43,198 nucleotides of DNA from Sphingobacteriia bacterium (GCA_011390575.1 JAABSE010000027.1:1-43198), one strand, 5' to 3'; counted from the first letter of the stretch, positions 25,496-34,283 are shown. Notes: generated by a model not told the origin, from the sequence alone. Program-made: numbers and translations.

Positions 25496-27097
25496 ATGAA
25501 AACCTATGTTAAACTAACCGTCCTTTTTGCACTATTCCTTGCAGGTTGTTCTTCAGCTTACCAAACTGCCGGTGTGCACGACGACATCTATTACAGCCGC
25601 AACAATGCTGAAATAGCTGCCGAAGATGCTCATCAGGCCAGTGCTGCTGTAGTACAAGTTAATCCAGCAAACGAAAGTAAGCCTGCAGGAAACTACCAGG
25701 AGCCTTATGAGCAAGACTATCAGCAGGAAGAGTATGCTTATTACGACGAACCTGTTGAGACAGAAACATATTACGATGATGAAGGAAATACCTATGTAAC
25801 CCAGAATTTCTATATGGACAGCTACTATGACTATTCCTATAGCTCACGTATCAGAAGATTCCACCGCGACTGGGCCTCATTCGGGTATTATGACCCCTAT
25901 TTTACCAATATGTACTGGTACAATTACAATCCTCATTATTATGGTACATCCATTTACATGGGGTACAATTCATTATTTTTTCCCTCTTTCTATTACAGTT
26001 GGGGATATCGCCCCTGGGGTTGGACTCATTACGGATACGGATGGGGATACGGCAATCCATGGGGCAACTACTGGGGAGGTCACACCTATGGCTACATGGG
26101 AGGATATCATGATGGCTATTGGAGTGGATATTATATGGGAGCATATGGTTATCCTTATGGTGGTAATTACTATTATGATTATGAACCCACAGGTATCAGC
26201 TATGGTGCAAGAAGACCTTCTGGAAGCAGCTCAGGTGTTGGAGTAAGAGAAGCCGGCAGATACGGTTCAGCAGGCACTAAACTGTCTGTTTCAGAATCAG
26301 GCAGAATTCAGGGAAGAGAACCGGCCGGCGCTCAACCTTCCGATACTAAAGACGCAAGAACAACTGCCGGCGAAACACGTGAATCATCATCAATGCGCCC
26401 CAAAGCGGGTGAAGCTGCCTCACCCGGTCAGATTGCACAAAGACCTGCTGTTGAAAGCAAAGAGCAGTCAGGTGAGCAAAGAAGACCCACACAATATGAG
26501 CCCCGGCGCAGGCCACAGGATTATACTGCACCGACCACTTCACAGCAAAGGGAAGGTCAAACTCCCAGATATACAAGACCTGTTCAACCTCAGGAAAGAA
26601 GCGGACAGACAGCACAACCGGGCGAACGCCCAAGAACTTATACCAGTCCTAGTCAGCAGCAACCCCGCTCCAACCAGGAATACAGAAGACCTTCAACTGA
26701 GCAAAGACCAGCAGCTACAGGCAGGGATGGGCAAGTTGCGCCCCTGATAAGGCCTCAGAATCAACCTACCCGCCCGCAGGCCACTCCTCAACAGAGACCT
26801 GTACAAACCAGGCCACAGGCCACGCCTCAAAGAACGCCTTCACAAAACAGACCACAGGCAGCTCCGCAAAGAACGCCCCAAAACAGACCACAGGCCGCGC
26901 CTCAGAGACCTTCCAATAACAACAGGCCTCAGGCAGCTCCCTCAAGAAGCCCCCAAAGAAGCACACCTTCCAACGTCAGAACTTCGCCTTCAAGGGGTTC
27001 ATCAGGTAGCTCAGGAGTGAGAAGTTCATCCCCCTCACGCTCCAGTGGTTCAAGTTCAAGAAGTTCTTCCTCAGGTTCAAGTAGCAGAAGACGATAG
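25496..27097 (+). CDS. Low-complexity lipoprotein, Tyr/Gly-rich then Pro/Gln/Arg/Ser-rich
   Basis: 533 residues from the ATG at 25496, which has a Shine-Dalgarno-like GGAGG 10 bases upstream (25481-25486) and begins a clean lipoprotein signal (FLAGC, Cys18). The frame extends 33 codons upstream, but that part lacks a signal. Residues 65-120 are acidic and Tyr-rich. Residues 130-240 are dominated by Tyr, Gly and Trp (such as GYGWGYGNPWGNYWGG). From 250 on, the protein is Pro/Gln/Arg/Ser-rich and disordered, with a 13-residue tandem repeat at 426-484 and a Ser/Arg tail ending SSRRR. Similar Bacteroidota proteins are often misnamed vitellogenin-like. Function unknown; surface or matrix adhesion is a guess. 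Confidence 0.8.
   Translation: MKTYVKLTVLFALFLAGCSSAYQTAGVHDDIYYSRNNAEIAAEDAHQASAAVVQVNPANESKPAGNYQEPYEQDYQQEEYAYYDEPVETETYYDDEGNTYVTQNFYMDSYYDYSYSSRIRRFHRDWASFGYYDPYFTNMYWYNYNPHYYGTSIYMGYNSLFFPSFYYSWGYRPWGWTHYGYGWGYGNPWGNYWGGHTYGYMGGYHDGYWSGYYMGAYGYPYGGNYYYDYEPTGISYGARRPSGSSSGVGVREAGRYGSAGTKLSVSESGRIQGREPAGAQPSDTKDARTTAGETRESSSMRPKAGEAASPGQIAQRPAVESKEQSGEQRRPTQYEPRRRPQDYTAPTTSQQREGQTPRYTRPVQPQERSGQTAQPGERPRTYTSPSQQQPRSNQEYRRPSTEQRPAATGRDGQVAPLIRPQNQPTRPQATPQQRPVQTRPQATPQRTPSQNRPQAAPQRTPQNRPQAAPQRPSNNNRPQAAPSRSPQRSTPSNVRTSPSRGSSGSSGVRSSSPSRSSGSSSRSSSSGSSSRRR
26771..26947 (+). repeat. 39-bp tandem coding repeat (13 residues)
   Basis: Five copies of a unit encoding RPQA(A/T)P(Q/S)R start at 26771, 26810, 26849, 26885 and 26924, giving periods of 39, 39, 36 and 39 bases, all in frame. 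The linkers vary (TPSQN, TPQN, PSNNN). Confidence 0.85.
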
Positions 27098-27115
27098 AGG
27101 AAACCATTCTTATTG

Positions 27116-27151
27116 TTAAAGTCCCCGCAACTACCCTTTCGGGGCCTTTAA
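27116..27151 (+). terminator. Hairpin terminator after the low-complexity lipoprotein
   Basis: TTAAAG-CCCCG pairs with CGGGG-CTTTAA around a 12-base loop with one internal mismatch, 19 bases after the stop. The T-run is short, so strength is uncertain. Confidence 0.6.
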
Positions 27152-27287
27152 CGATAAAGATTCTTTATATTGTAATACAAATACGAATCCATGCACATGA
27201 ATTGTGCATCATATAAATACATGTGCCTTCTGAAAACAATCAGGCAAAAACAAACTCATAACATCCCAAACCATAAAAATCAACAAT

Positions 27288-28760
27288 ATGAAAAGGATAC
27301 AGTTTTTTATACTCATTCTTGCCGCCACCCTGCTAAAGGTAAATGCGCAAAATGAGATTGATGCACTCAGGTTTTCCATGTTTAACCCTGCAGGAACAGC
27401 AAGATTTGTAAGCACAGGAGGAGCCTTTGGAGCATTGGGAGGTGATTTTTCGACCCTCAGCACCAACCCTGCCGGTATCGCCGTTTACAGAAGCAGCGAA
27501 TTTACCATTACACCAGGCTTCAATTATACCCGGGTAGCCTCTTCCTTTATGGGAACCTCCGAAGAAGACATCAACTATGATTTTGCCCTGGGCAATATCG
27601 GTCTGGTGTTTGCTTTCAATGATCCTGACCAGCTGAAGGAATCAGGATGGATGGGGTTTCAGTTTGGTTTTGGACTCAACCAGCTGGCCAATTTCAACAA
27701 CAGGAGAATTTATGAAGGTTTTAATACTGAAAACTCTCTTATGAGTGTCTTCCTTGATAAGGCAAATGCTGAAACTAATTTTAACAGCACACAACCTCCC
27801 AGCTCATTCCTTGATGATTATACCACCGGACTGGCCTGGGATACATGGTTGCTGGGACTCGACAGTATCAACAATACCTACTTTATTGACATGCCCGACA
27901 ATGTGTTGCAAAGAAGAATTACCAACTCCAGTGGTTCCATAAGAGAACTTGCTTTTACCATGGGCGCCAATTACAGCAACAGGCTATACCTGGGTGCAAC
28001 CTTTGGCCTTCCTTTTGTAAATTTTGAGGAGGACTATATTTTTACCGAAGAAAACTCTACCGGTGCTGACAATGAGCTACGTTCCCTGGAATATACTGAA
28101 AACCTGAAAACCACAGGGAGAGGTTTCAACTTTAAAATAGGGGCCATTTACCGGGCCACAGATATGATCAGAATCGGAGCTGCCTTGCACACGCCAACCT
28201 TTTACACTTTGGAAGATAGCTGGAGGACAGAGATGAAATCGGACCTGGTGAACTTCGGAAAGCGAGAAAGCATTTCACCAAGGCTATTATATGAATATGA
28301 ACTAAATACCCCTATGAGAATGCTGGGTAGCCTGGGTTTGGTATTTGGCACAGCCGGAATACTAAGTGTTGACTACGAATATGCGGACTATACACAAATG
28401 CGTTTGCGCAGCGATCGCGACATGTACACGCAGGAGAACAGCAACATCAGGAATAACTTCCAGGCGCAACATAACATCAGAGTGGGTGGAGAGATCCGGC
28501 TCAACCCGATTATTCTGCGGGCAGGATATGCCCTTAACACCAACCCCTATGAATCAGGAATCAACAACCTGGAGAAAACAACCATCAGCGCAGGACTGGG
28601 AATCAGAGAGAAAGGCTATTTTGTTGATTTCGGATATTTTATTACCCAATACTCCGAGGATTTTTTCCAGTATTACAATTTTTCCGGCAACAGAAATTCA
28701 CCAGTAAATTATGATTACACCCAACAGGGTTTTATGATGACGGTTGGATTCCGGTTTTAA
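27288..28760 (+). CDS. OmpP1/FadL-family outer-membrane transport protein
   Basis: 490 residues. The signal peptide ends at NAQ (about 21). The N-terminal part carries the family signature: FNPAGTARFVSTGGAFGALGGDFSTLSTNPAGIAVYRSSEFTITP split over residues 32-77, with the NPAG motif repeated. The rest is a beta-barrel with amphipathic strands and a terminal Phe (MMTVGFRF). FadL-type channels take hydrophobic compounds across the outer membrane. Bacteroidota members are often labelled hemin receptor without proof. Monocistronic, closed by a strong terminator. Confidence 0.88.
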   Translation: MKRIQFFILILAATLLKVNAQNEIDALRFSMFNPAGTARFVSTGGAFGALGGDFSTLSTNPAGIAVYRSSEFTITPGFNYTRVASSFMGTSEEDINYDFALGNIGLVFAFNDPDQLKESGWMGFQFGFGLNQLANFNNRRIYEGFNTENSLMSVFLDKANAETNFNSTQPPSSFLDDYTTGLAWDTWLLGLDSINNTYFIDMPDNVLQRRITNSSGSIRELAFTMGANYSNRLYLGATFGLPFVNFEEDYIFTEENSTGADNELRSLEYTENLKTTGRGFNFKIGAIYRATDMIRIGAALHTPTFYTLEDSWRTEMKSDLVNFGKRESISPRLLYEYELNTPMRMLGSLGLVFGTAGILSVDYEYADYTQMRLRSDRDMYTQENSNIRNNFQAQHNIRVGGEIRLNPIILRAGYALNTNPYESGINNLEKTTISAGLGIREKGYFVDFGYFITQYSEDFFQYYNFSGNRNSPVNYDYTQQGFMMTVGFRF

Positions 28761-28782
28761 AACATAACGATACCCCCCCGGA

Positions 28783-28820
28783 AAAAAACGGGCAGACTCG
28801 AAAGAATCTGCCCGTTTTTT
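28783..28820. terminator. Bidirectional terminator between FadL-like and zinc-ribbon genes
   Basis: A 14-bp perfect stem (28783-28796 with 28807-28820, core CGGGCAGA/TCTGCCCG) with A- and T-runs on either side, between convergent genes. Confidence 0.9.
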
Positions 28821-28842
28821 TTGCATTATTTGCAGGAAGGAT

Positions 28843-29691
28843 TTACAAAGTAATCTCTTCAACGATTTCCGGATCTACCAGAATCCGTCCGCAATACTCA
28901 CAAACAATAATTTTCTTGTTCAGTCTGATATCCAGTTGTCGCTGTGGGGGAATTTTATTGAAACATCCTCCGCAGGCATCTCTTTCTACGGGCACAACAG
29001 AAAGGCCGTTGCGCGCATTTTCACGAATTCTCTTATAGGCAGACAATAATCTTTCATCAATATTATTCTCCTGCTGTACTGACTTTTCCCTGAGCAGATC
29101 TTCTTCCTTCTGGGTTTCTTCAATAATATCCTTAAGCTCACTATTTTTAAGTTCAAGGTCACTTTTGCGTTCTGCCAATTCGTTGGAAGAAAGTTCAAGC
29201 ATCTCTTTCTTGCTTTGAATGGATGCTTCGAACTCAGCAATTTTCTTTTCTGCCAACTGAACCTCAAGACTCTGATATTCAATTTCCTTGCTCAAAGAGT
29301 CATATTCACGGTTATTGCGCACATTCATTTGCTGTGCTTCGTATTTTTTAACCAACTCCTGGCTCTCTTTGATACTGTTTTGCTTATTGGTAATTTCCAT
29401 CTGCAAATCAGAGATCTCCTGGTTGAATTTTGAAATACGGGTTTCAAGTCCCTCTATTTCATCTTCAAGGTCCTGAACTTCGAGAGGAAGTTCTCCCCGA
29501 ATGTTTTTGATTTTATCGACCTGTGCATCGATAAGTTGTAATGTGTAAAGACTTACCAGTTTTTTTCTTACTGCCGACTCAACACTGTCTTCCGCAGTTT
29601 GATCCATTGCAGAAGTGGTCGTTACAATTTCAGGTTCCTGGATGATGGGTTCTTCTTCTTGCTTTTTGGAAGATGCTTTTGCTTTAGCCAT
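28843..29691 (-). CDS. Coiled-coil zinc-ribbon protein (CdsZ/DUF164 type)
   Basis: 282 residues. After a charged, disordered N-terminus (1-40), a long antiparallel coiled coil spans about 45-225. A C4 zinc ribbon (Cys240, Cys243, Cys264, Cys267) closes the protein. The conserved NNREYDSLSKEIEYQ segment lies in the coil turn. Homologues are cytoplasmic, possibly nucleic-acid or protein-complex linked; the biochemical role is not settled. It lies 36 bases after the Nif3-type gene on the same strand, an arrangement common in Bacteroidota, so they are likely one operon. Confidence 0.9.
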   Translation of the reverse strand: MAKAKASSKKQEEEPIIQEPEIVTTTSAMDQTAEDSVESAVRKKLVSLYTLQLIDAQVDKIKNIRGELPLEVQDLEDEIEGLETRISKFNQEISDLQMEITNKQNSIKESQELVKKYEAQQMNVRNNREYDSLSKEIEYQSLEVQLAEKKIAEFEASIQSKKEMLELSSNELAERKSDLELKNSELKDIIEETQKEEDLLREKSVQQENNIDERLLSAYKRIRENARNGLSVVPVERDACGGCFNKIPPQRQLDIRLNKKIIVCEYCGRILVDPEIVEEITL

Positions 29692-29727
29692 GCGCGAAAC
29701 AGATTTTATGTAATCTCTAAATTATCT

Positions 29728-30825
29728 CTATTTAAAATACCTGACCGGGTTTGTATTCTGGTCAGAAATAAGGAGTGCAAAGTTAGTAAATTTTTTGGTA
29801 ACTATTTCATACAAAATTTCTTTGGTAAACTGTTCGCTTTCATAATGTCCCACATCGGCCATAAGCAGGACTCCTTCCACATCAAAAAACTCATGAAACT
29901 TCACATCTGCGGTAACAAAAGCATCAGCGCCTGAGGCCATTGCCTTATCTCTGAGAAAACTACCACTTCCTCCGCAGAGCGCAACTTTTCTGATGGTTTT
30001 CCCGGTAAAAGGGCTATGCCTGATGCCATCACTCCCCAGGTTATCCCTGAGCATAGCAAGAAAGGCTGTCTCTTCCATTTCGCGCGGCAAATATCCAATC
30101 ATACCCATCCCGGTTTTCCCGAAAACATTATCGAGCGAGTAGAGATCATAAGCTACCTCTTCGTATGGGTGTGCATCGATCATTGCTTTTATCACCCTGC
30201 CCTGAAGATATCCGGGCAAAATGGTTTCGATTCGGACCTCGTTTTCAAAATGGACTTCTCCTTTTCCTCCTACAAAGGGGTTGCTGTTGTCTCCCGCTTT
30301 AAAACTTCCTTTTCCTTCAAGGTTAAAGCTGCAGCAGTCATATTCTCCTATTTGTCCGGCTCCGGCCTCAAATATTGCGTTGCGCACAGCTTCACCATGA
30401 TCTGTGGGACAAAAAACCACAAGCTTTTTCAATAATCCCTTTCTCTTATCGAGAATCTCCAGATTTTCCAGCCCCATTTTTTTGGCCAGCTTCTCGTTAA
30501 CACCAGTCAATACACTATCCAGATTGGTATGTACCGACACCAGGCAAATATCATTTTTGATGGCTTTGATCAATGCCCGGTGTGTATAATGACTTCCGTC
30601 CAGCGATTTCATCCCTTTGAAAATAAGAGGGTGATGAGAAATGATAAGGTCGCATCCTTTTTTGACAGCCTCCTCCACCACTGCTTCGGTAATATCGATA
30701 CACGCCAGGCCTTTTTTCACCTCCTGTTCGGGATTTCCATATTGAATACCGGAGTTGTCATAACTTTCCTGTAATGAAAAAGGAGCTTGTTCCTCAAAAA
30801 CATTTAATATATCTTTTAACTTCAT
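29728..30825 (-). CDS. Nif3-like dinuclear metal-centre protein (YqfO type)
   Basis: 365 residues: two halves of the Nif3 fold with a PII-like insertion between them, as in YqfO-type proteins. Metal ligands are seen in ISHHPLIF (about residues 63-70), SVHTNLDS (near 95-102) and DVGHYESE near 325. Family members form toroidal hexamers. They are sometimes annotated GTP cyclohydrolase 1 type 2, but the physiological reaction is uncertain. It precedes the zinc-ribbon gene in a two-gene unit and is divergent from lpxK. Confidence 0.93.
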   Translation of the reverse strand: MKLKDILNVFEEQAPFSLQESYDNSGIQYGNPEQEVKKGLACIDITEAVVEEAVKKGCDLIISHHPLIFKGMKSLDGSHYTHRALIKAIKNDICLVSVHTNLDSVLTGVNEKLAKKMGLENLEILDKRKGLLKKLVVFCPTDHGEAVRNAIFEAGAGQIGEYDCCSFNLEGKGSFKAGDNSNPFVGGKGEVHFENEVRIETILPGYLQGRVIKAMIDAHPYEEVAYDLYSLDNVFGKTGMGMIGYLPREMEETAFLAMLRDNLGSDGIRHSPFTGKTIRKVALCGGSGSFLRDKAMASGADAFVTADVKFHEFFDVEGVLLMADVGHYESEQFTKEILYEIVTKKFTNFALLISDQNTNPVRYFK

Positions 30826-31043
30826 ATCACAATTTATTAGTTAATGCTAAGGTAAAAAAAAGCATCCAAAGTCTCTTAGTTTTCCCAAAAGTTTATAAAA
30901 CTTATAACACTTACGACCTCATTGTTTTAAAAGTTTTATTCTATCCTTATGTTTCTTTTTAGCTTAAACGGGTAAAAACATTCTGTTAAACCTTGAATGC
31001 CCTGAAAATACTTTCGTACTTAACTAAAAGTAAGTGAATTACG

Positions 31044-31075
31044 GTTGACAAAATTGTTATCATTTCCTAAATTTG
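31044..31075 (+). promoter_or_regulatory. Promoter for lpxK with -33 and -7 elements
   Basis: TTG at 31044-31046 and TAAATTTG at 31068-31075 are separated by 21 bases, close to the Bacteroidota consensus (TTG...TAnnTTTG). The predicted transcription start falls at about 31079-31080, on the ATG itself. Confidence 0.6.
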
Positions 31076-31079
31076 AACC

Positions 31080-32177
31080 ATGAATATTATTCGGATAATA
31101 CTTTTTCCTATTTCATTGCTCTACGGTTGTATTACCCATTTGCGCAACAAATTTTTCGACTGGGGAATTCTACCTTCTAAATCATTTGACCACCCGATAA
31201 TAAGTATAGGCAACCTCAGCACCGGAGGAACCGGAAAAACCCCCCATATCGAATATCTTACAGGATTGTTGAAAAAACGTTTTAAGATAGCTACCCTCAG
31301 CAGGGGATACAAAAGAAAAACACGGGGATACCAGGTAGCCGGCCCCAAATCAACCGTAAATCAGGTAGGAGATGAGCCGCTACAGATTTCTTTGAAGCAT
31401 CCGGAGGCGCACGTTGCTGTGTGTGCAAGCAGAAAAAAAGGGATAAAACGCATCCTTAAGGACAAACCTTCCAACCAGGCAATTTTACTGGATGACGCCT
31501 TTCAGCACCGGTATATTAAACCGGGTTTAAACATCCTGCTTACAGACTATCATAAGATATTTACCAAAAACTATATGCTTCCCACCGGCAATCTGCGTGA
31601 ATTCCGTCGCGGCGCCCAAAGAGCAGATGCACTGATTGTAACCAAAACACCCAGCGTTTTCTCCCCGCTCGACAAGAAGCTTATTCTTAAAGACCTTGCC
31701 AGGTACAACATTAAAAATATTTTCTTTTCCTACATTAAATACGGGAAATGGGTTCCGGTAACCAACTATGCAAAAACCGAGAAACTGCAAAAGGCTAAAA
31801 CGATCTTTCTGATCACAGGTATTGCCAACCCCACACCTCTGGCCGAACACCTGAAAAGACTCTGTCTGGATCTTAAAGTATTCAAATTTGCAGATCATCA
31901 TCAATTTACCGTTAAAGAGCTGGATTCATTTGTCAATAGTTTCAGAGAAACCTACAGTGGCAGCAAGGTAATTATCACCACTGAAAAAGACAGTATGCGC
32001 CTGCGCAAAGAAGAGCTTTCCAACATTATAAAAAACCTTCCGGTTTATTATATTCCCATTGAGGTGGATTTTCACGAACAAGACAAGTCAGGCTTTGACA
32101 AAATGGTTATGGATTATATGGAAAGTTTTTACCCAACACCCAATACAAAAAAGAAAAAAGAAAACATCATAGCCTGA
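31080..32177 (+). CDS. lpxK: Tetraacyldisaccharide 4'-kinase
   Basis: 365 residues. An N-terminal membrane-associated helix (IIRIILFPISLLYG) is followed by GNLSTGGTGKTP (Walker A, 49-55), ATLSRGYKRKTRGY, VGDEPLQISLKHP, ILLDDAFQHRYI and the lysine/arginine-rich middle. The C-terminal part has FADHHQFT and ITTEKDSMRL, both typical of LpxK. It phosphorylates the 4' position of the lipid A disaccharide at the inner membrane, the sixth step of lipid A synthesis. Monocistronic; convergent with the PAS-type activator gene. Confidence 0.96.
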   Translation: MNIIRIILFPISLLYGCITHLRNKFFDWGILPSKSFDHPIISIGNLSTGGTGKTPHIEYLTGLLKKRFKIATLSRGYKRKTRGYQVAGPKSTVNQVGDEPLQISLKHPEAHVAVCASRKKGIKRILKDKPSNQAILLDDAFQHRYIKPGLNILLTDYHKIFTKNYMLPTGNLREFRRGAQRADALIVTKTPSVFSPLDKKLILKDLARYNIKNIFFSYIKYGKWVPVTNYAKTEKLQKAKTIFLITGIANPTPLAEHLKRLCLDLKVFKFADHHQFTVKELDSFVNSFRETYSGSKVIITTEKDSMRLRKEELSNIIKNLPVYYIPIEVDFHEQDKSGFDKMVMDYMESFYPTPNTKKKKENIIA

Positions 32178-32199
32178 AAATAAGCTTAGGGTCTGTCTG

Positions 32200-33588
32200 T
32201 TACATTCCAAACTTTTTCATTTTTTTCCATAAAGCGACACGGCTAATCCCCAGAAATTCTGCGGTTTTTGTCTGGTTAAAATCATGCATCTCCAGCACTC
32301 CCTCCAGTTGCTCACGATTAATGGTAAGTCTTCCGCTATGCCTGTTCCTGAAGCTTTCGGCATAATACAACGAAGCAGAAAGGTTTTGCCTGCCGGTATC
32401 GGGTAGCGGACCGGAAGATGTACGATTTTTGAGTTCAACAGGCAGATCGTTTACTTCGATGATGTTTCCATTTACCAGCACAAAGGCATGCTCAATGGCA
32501 TTCTGCAATTCGCGGATATTGCCCGGCCAGGGATATTCCATCATCAGTTTCAGCGCATCCCGGCTCAGTCCCTTTACGTTTTTTCCGGTCTGATCGTTTA
32601 TTTTTTCTATAAAATAATCGGCAAGCAAGGGGATATCGAGGTGTCTGTCGCGCAGGGAGGGCATGAGAATATTGAAAACATTCAGCCGGTAAAAAAGGTC
32701 TTCCCTGAAAATATCTTTCTTTATAAGCCCCCGCAGATTTTTGTTGGTAGCAGCAATTATGCGCATATCTACCTTCACAGATTTGTTGTCTCCTACCCTT
32801 TCAATGGTTTTCTCCTGGATTACCCGCAACAGTTTAACCTGTATGCTCTGGTTGATTTCTCCAATCTCGTCAAGAAAAATGGTACCGCCGTTTGCCATTT
32901 CAAATTTCCCGGGCTTATCTTTGTATGCTCCGGTAAATGAGCCTTTCACGTGGCCAAACAGTTCACTCTCGAGAAGTGTTTCTGAAAATGCCGAGCAGTT
33001 TACTTTTACCAAAGGCCCGTTCTTGCGTTCGGAAAGTTCGTGAATGGCATCTGCCACCAATTCTTTACCTGTTCCGCTTTCACCCTGAATCATTACATTC
33101 ACCTCCGAATCTGCTGCCAGAGATATCATCCGGTATATCTCCTGCATCTTCTGATCGTTGCCGATGATTTTTTTGCGGATCAGGTATTCGCCACGTCCGA
33201 AAGTACCCGGAGAGTGGGTTATACAATCCATTTCATCAGAGATATCAGTAATATTAAACAGGTACAGATCTTTTTCTCCTTTTCTGACAAAGGTATTTAC
33301 CGAAAAATACACAAGCTTTTCCTGATTACCACTTTTCACCAACAAGGTTTTGTGAAATGTTCGTTTGCCAGTTTCCACCATACTGCGCATACAATTATCC
33401 ATATCAAACCGGCGCATATCGGTGGTATAAAAGGTATAATCACCAAAATTGGACGGACGGGTGTCTCCGGGAAGATCCAGTATTTTTTTAAGAGCAAAAT
33501 CATTGACAAACTCAATGTTCAGCTTTTTATCAGCTATCACCAGGCCACAGGGCAAATTTTCTGCAAGGGTTTTGAAATCTGTAAACAT
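32200..33588 (-). CDS. PAS-domain sigma-54-dependent activator
   Basis: 462 residues from the ATG at 33588. An upstream in-frame GTG (33606) would lie about five bases from the predicted transcription start, so the ATG is preferred. A PAS sensor domain (about 5-115, NLPCGLVIADKKLNIEFVND) replaces a receiver. The AAA+ domain has Walker A GESGTGKE at 169-176, GSFTGA at 216-221 and Walker B TIFLDE at 236-241. A Fis-type HTH ends the protein (NQTKTAEFLGISRVALWKKMKKFGM). It probably senses a small ligand or redox state (Cys14 lies in the PAS start) and acts with RpoN. The divergent DUF302 gene is a plausible target. Confidence 0.94.
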   Translation of the reverse strand: MFTDFKTLAENLPCGLVIADKKLNIEFVNDFALKKILDLPGDTRPSNFGDYTFYTTDMRRFDMDNCMRSMVETGKRTFHKTLLVKSGNQEKLVYFSVNTFVRKGEKDLYLFNITDISDEMDCITHSPGTFGRGEYLIRKKIIGNDQKMQEIYRMISLAADSEVNVMIQGESGTGKELVADAIHELSERKNGPLVKVNCSAFSETLLESELFGHVKGSFTGAYKDKPGKFEMANGGTIFLDEIGEINQSIQVKLLRVIQEKTIERVGDNKSVKVDMRIIAATNKNLRGLIKKDIFREDLFYRLNVFNILMPSLRDRHLDIPLLADYFIEKINDQTGKNVKGLSRDALKLMMEYPWPGNIRELQNAIEHAFVLVNGNIIEVNDLPVELKNRTSSGPLPDTGRQNLSASLYYAESFRNRHSGRLTINREQLEGVLEMHDFNQTKTAEFLGISRVALWKKMKKFGM

Positions 33589-33598
33589 CTTCTTAAAA

Positions 33599-33662
33599 GT
33601 TAACACATAGTTAGCAAAGTTAATACTTTTTCGTTAACCTGAATGCTAACCAAAGGGCTAAC
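33599..33662. repeat. Array of six TTA(A/G)C-type sites between activator and DUF302 genes
   Basis: GTTAAC 33599-33604, GTTAGC 33610-33615, GTTAAT 33619-33624, GTTAAC 33633-33638, GCTAAC 33645-33650 and GCTAAC 33657-33662. Start-to-start spacings are 11, 9, 14, 12 and 12 bases. The last two are inverted relative to GTTAGC. The region also includes the activator's own -7 box, so it may be an autoregulatory operator. Chance similarity in AT-rich DNA is possible. Confidence 0.4.
33615..33622 (-). promoter_or_regulatory. Candidate -7 promoter box for the PAS-type activator
   Basis: Reads TAACTTTG on the minus strand, exact to TAnnTTTG, 26 bases before the ATG at 33588. It lies within the TTA(A/G)C array. 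No -33 TTG at normal spacing. Confidence 0.45.
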
Positions 33663-33695
33663 CCTGAATCCACAAAACATGTTTAAACGCTATAA

Positions 33696-33709
33696 TACAA
33701 GCACTTGTA
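33696..33709. repeat. Palindrome TACAAG-CA-CTTGTA upstream of the DUF302 gene
   Basis: Two perfect 6-base arms around a 2-base spacer, six bases upstream of a sigma-54-like element (33715-33730). A second palindrome GTTTAAAC lies at 33681-33688. Such dyads are the form expected for Fis-type HTH dimers, though enhancers are usually further away. Confidence 0.4.
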
Positions 33710-33714
33710 ATTTG

Positions 33715-33730
33715 TGGCATAGAAATGGAA
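33715..33730 (+). promoter_or_regulatory. Weak sigma-54-like -24/-12 element for the DUF302 gene
   Basis: TGGCAT-N5-TGGAA compares with TGGCAC-N5-TTGCA/T. The GG is conserved, but the -12 GC is GA. It lies 74 bases before the DUF302 ATG. It is a low-confidence match noted because a sigma-54 activator is divergently encoded. Confidence 0.2.
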
Positions 33731-33803
33731 AAGTAATATTGGAAAACACGAACTAATTACAAATTCAAATATATCAATCAATCAATAAATAAAAAAATTA
33801 GTC

Positions 33804-34283
33804 ATGACAAGAACAAACATTTTATTCGTATTAGGAGGAATTGTAGCAGGAATTCTGCTGACATCACTGTTTGCCTATAAAGCTGCGCCCGGTATGATGG
33901 TAAAAGAAACCGAAAGCAAGTATACTTTCGAACAGTCGGTAGAGGTATTTGAACAAACCGCCAAAGACATGGGCTGGAAAATCCCTACCGTACACGATAT
34001 GCAAAAAACAATGGAAGTTAATGGTTACGAGGTAGCCAGCATGAAGGTTTTCGAGCTTTGTCACCCTGACCATGCATATGAAATTCTGAAACTTGACGAG
34101 GAAAGAATTGTTTCCAATATGATGCCCTGCAGGGTTTCTATTTACGAAAAGTCAGATGGTAAAACCTATATTTCATGGATGAACACCTCCATGATGGGCA
34201 ATATGATGGGTGGTGCAGTAGCAGAAGTGATGGGAGTTGCCTCCGCCGACAGTGAAAAAATGATTCAATCTATCAGCAAATAA
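33804..34283 (+). CDS. Membrane-anchored DUF302 protein
   Basis: 159 residues. One N-terminal membrane helix (about 7-25) is followed by a DUF302 domain (about 38-140): YTFEQSVEVFEQTAKDMGWKIPTVHDMQKTM, KVFELCHPDHAYEIL, and MMPCRVSIYEKSDGKTYISWMNTSMMG. The C-terminal part is Met-rich (MGNMMGG). DUF302 domains are found alone or with sulfur- or metal-related proteins; no defined reaction is known to me. Two cysteines (near 77 and 111) and many Met could bind metal, but this is speculation. Divergent from the PAS-type activator and ended by a strong terminator. Confidence 0.9.
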   Translation: MTRTNILFVLGGIVAGILLTSLFAYKAAPGMMVKETESKYTFEQSVEVFEQTAKDMGWKIPTVHDMQKTMEVNGYEVASMKVFELCHPDHAYEILKLDEERIVSNMMPCRVSIYEKSDGKTYISWMNTSMMGNMMGGAVAEVMGVASADSEKMIQSISK

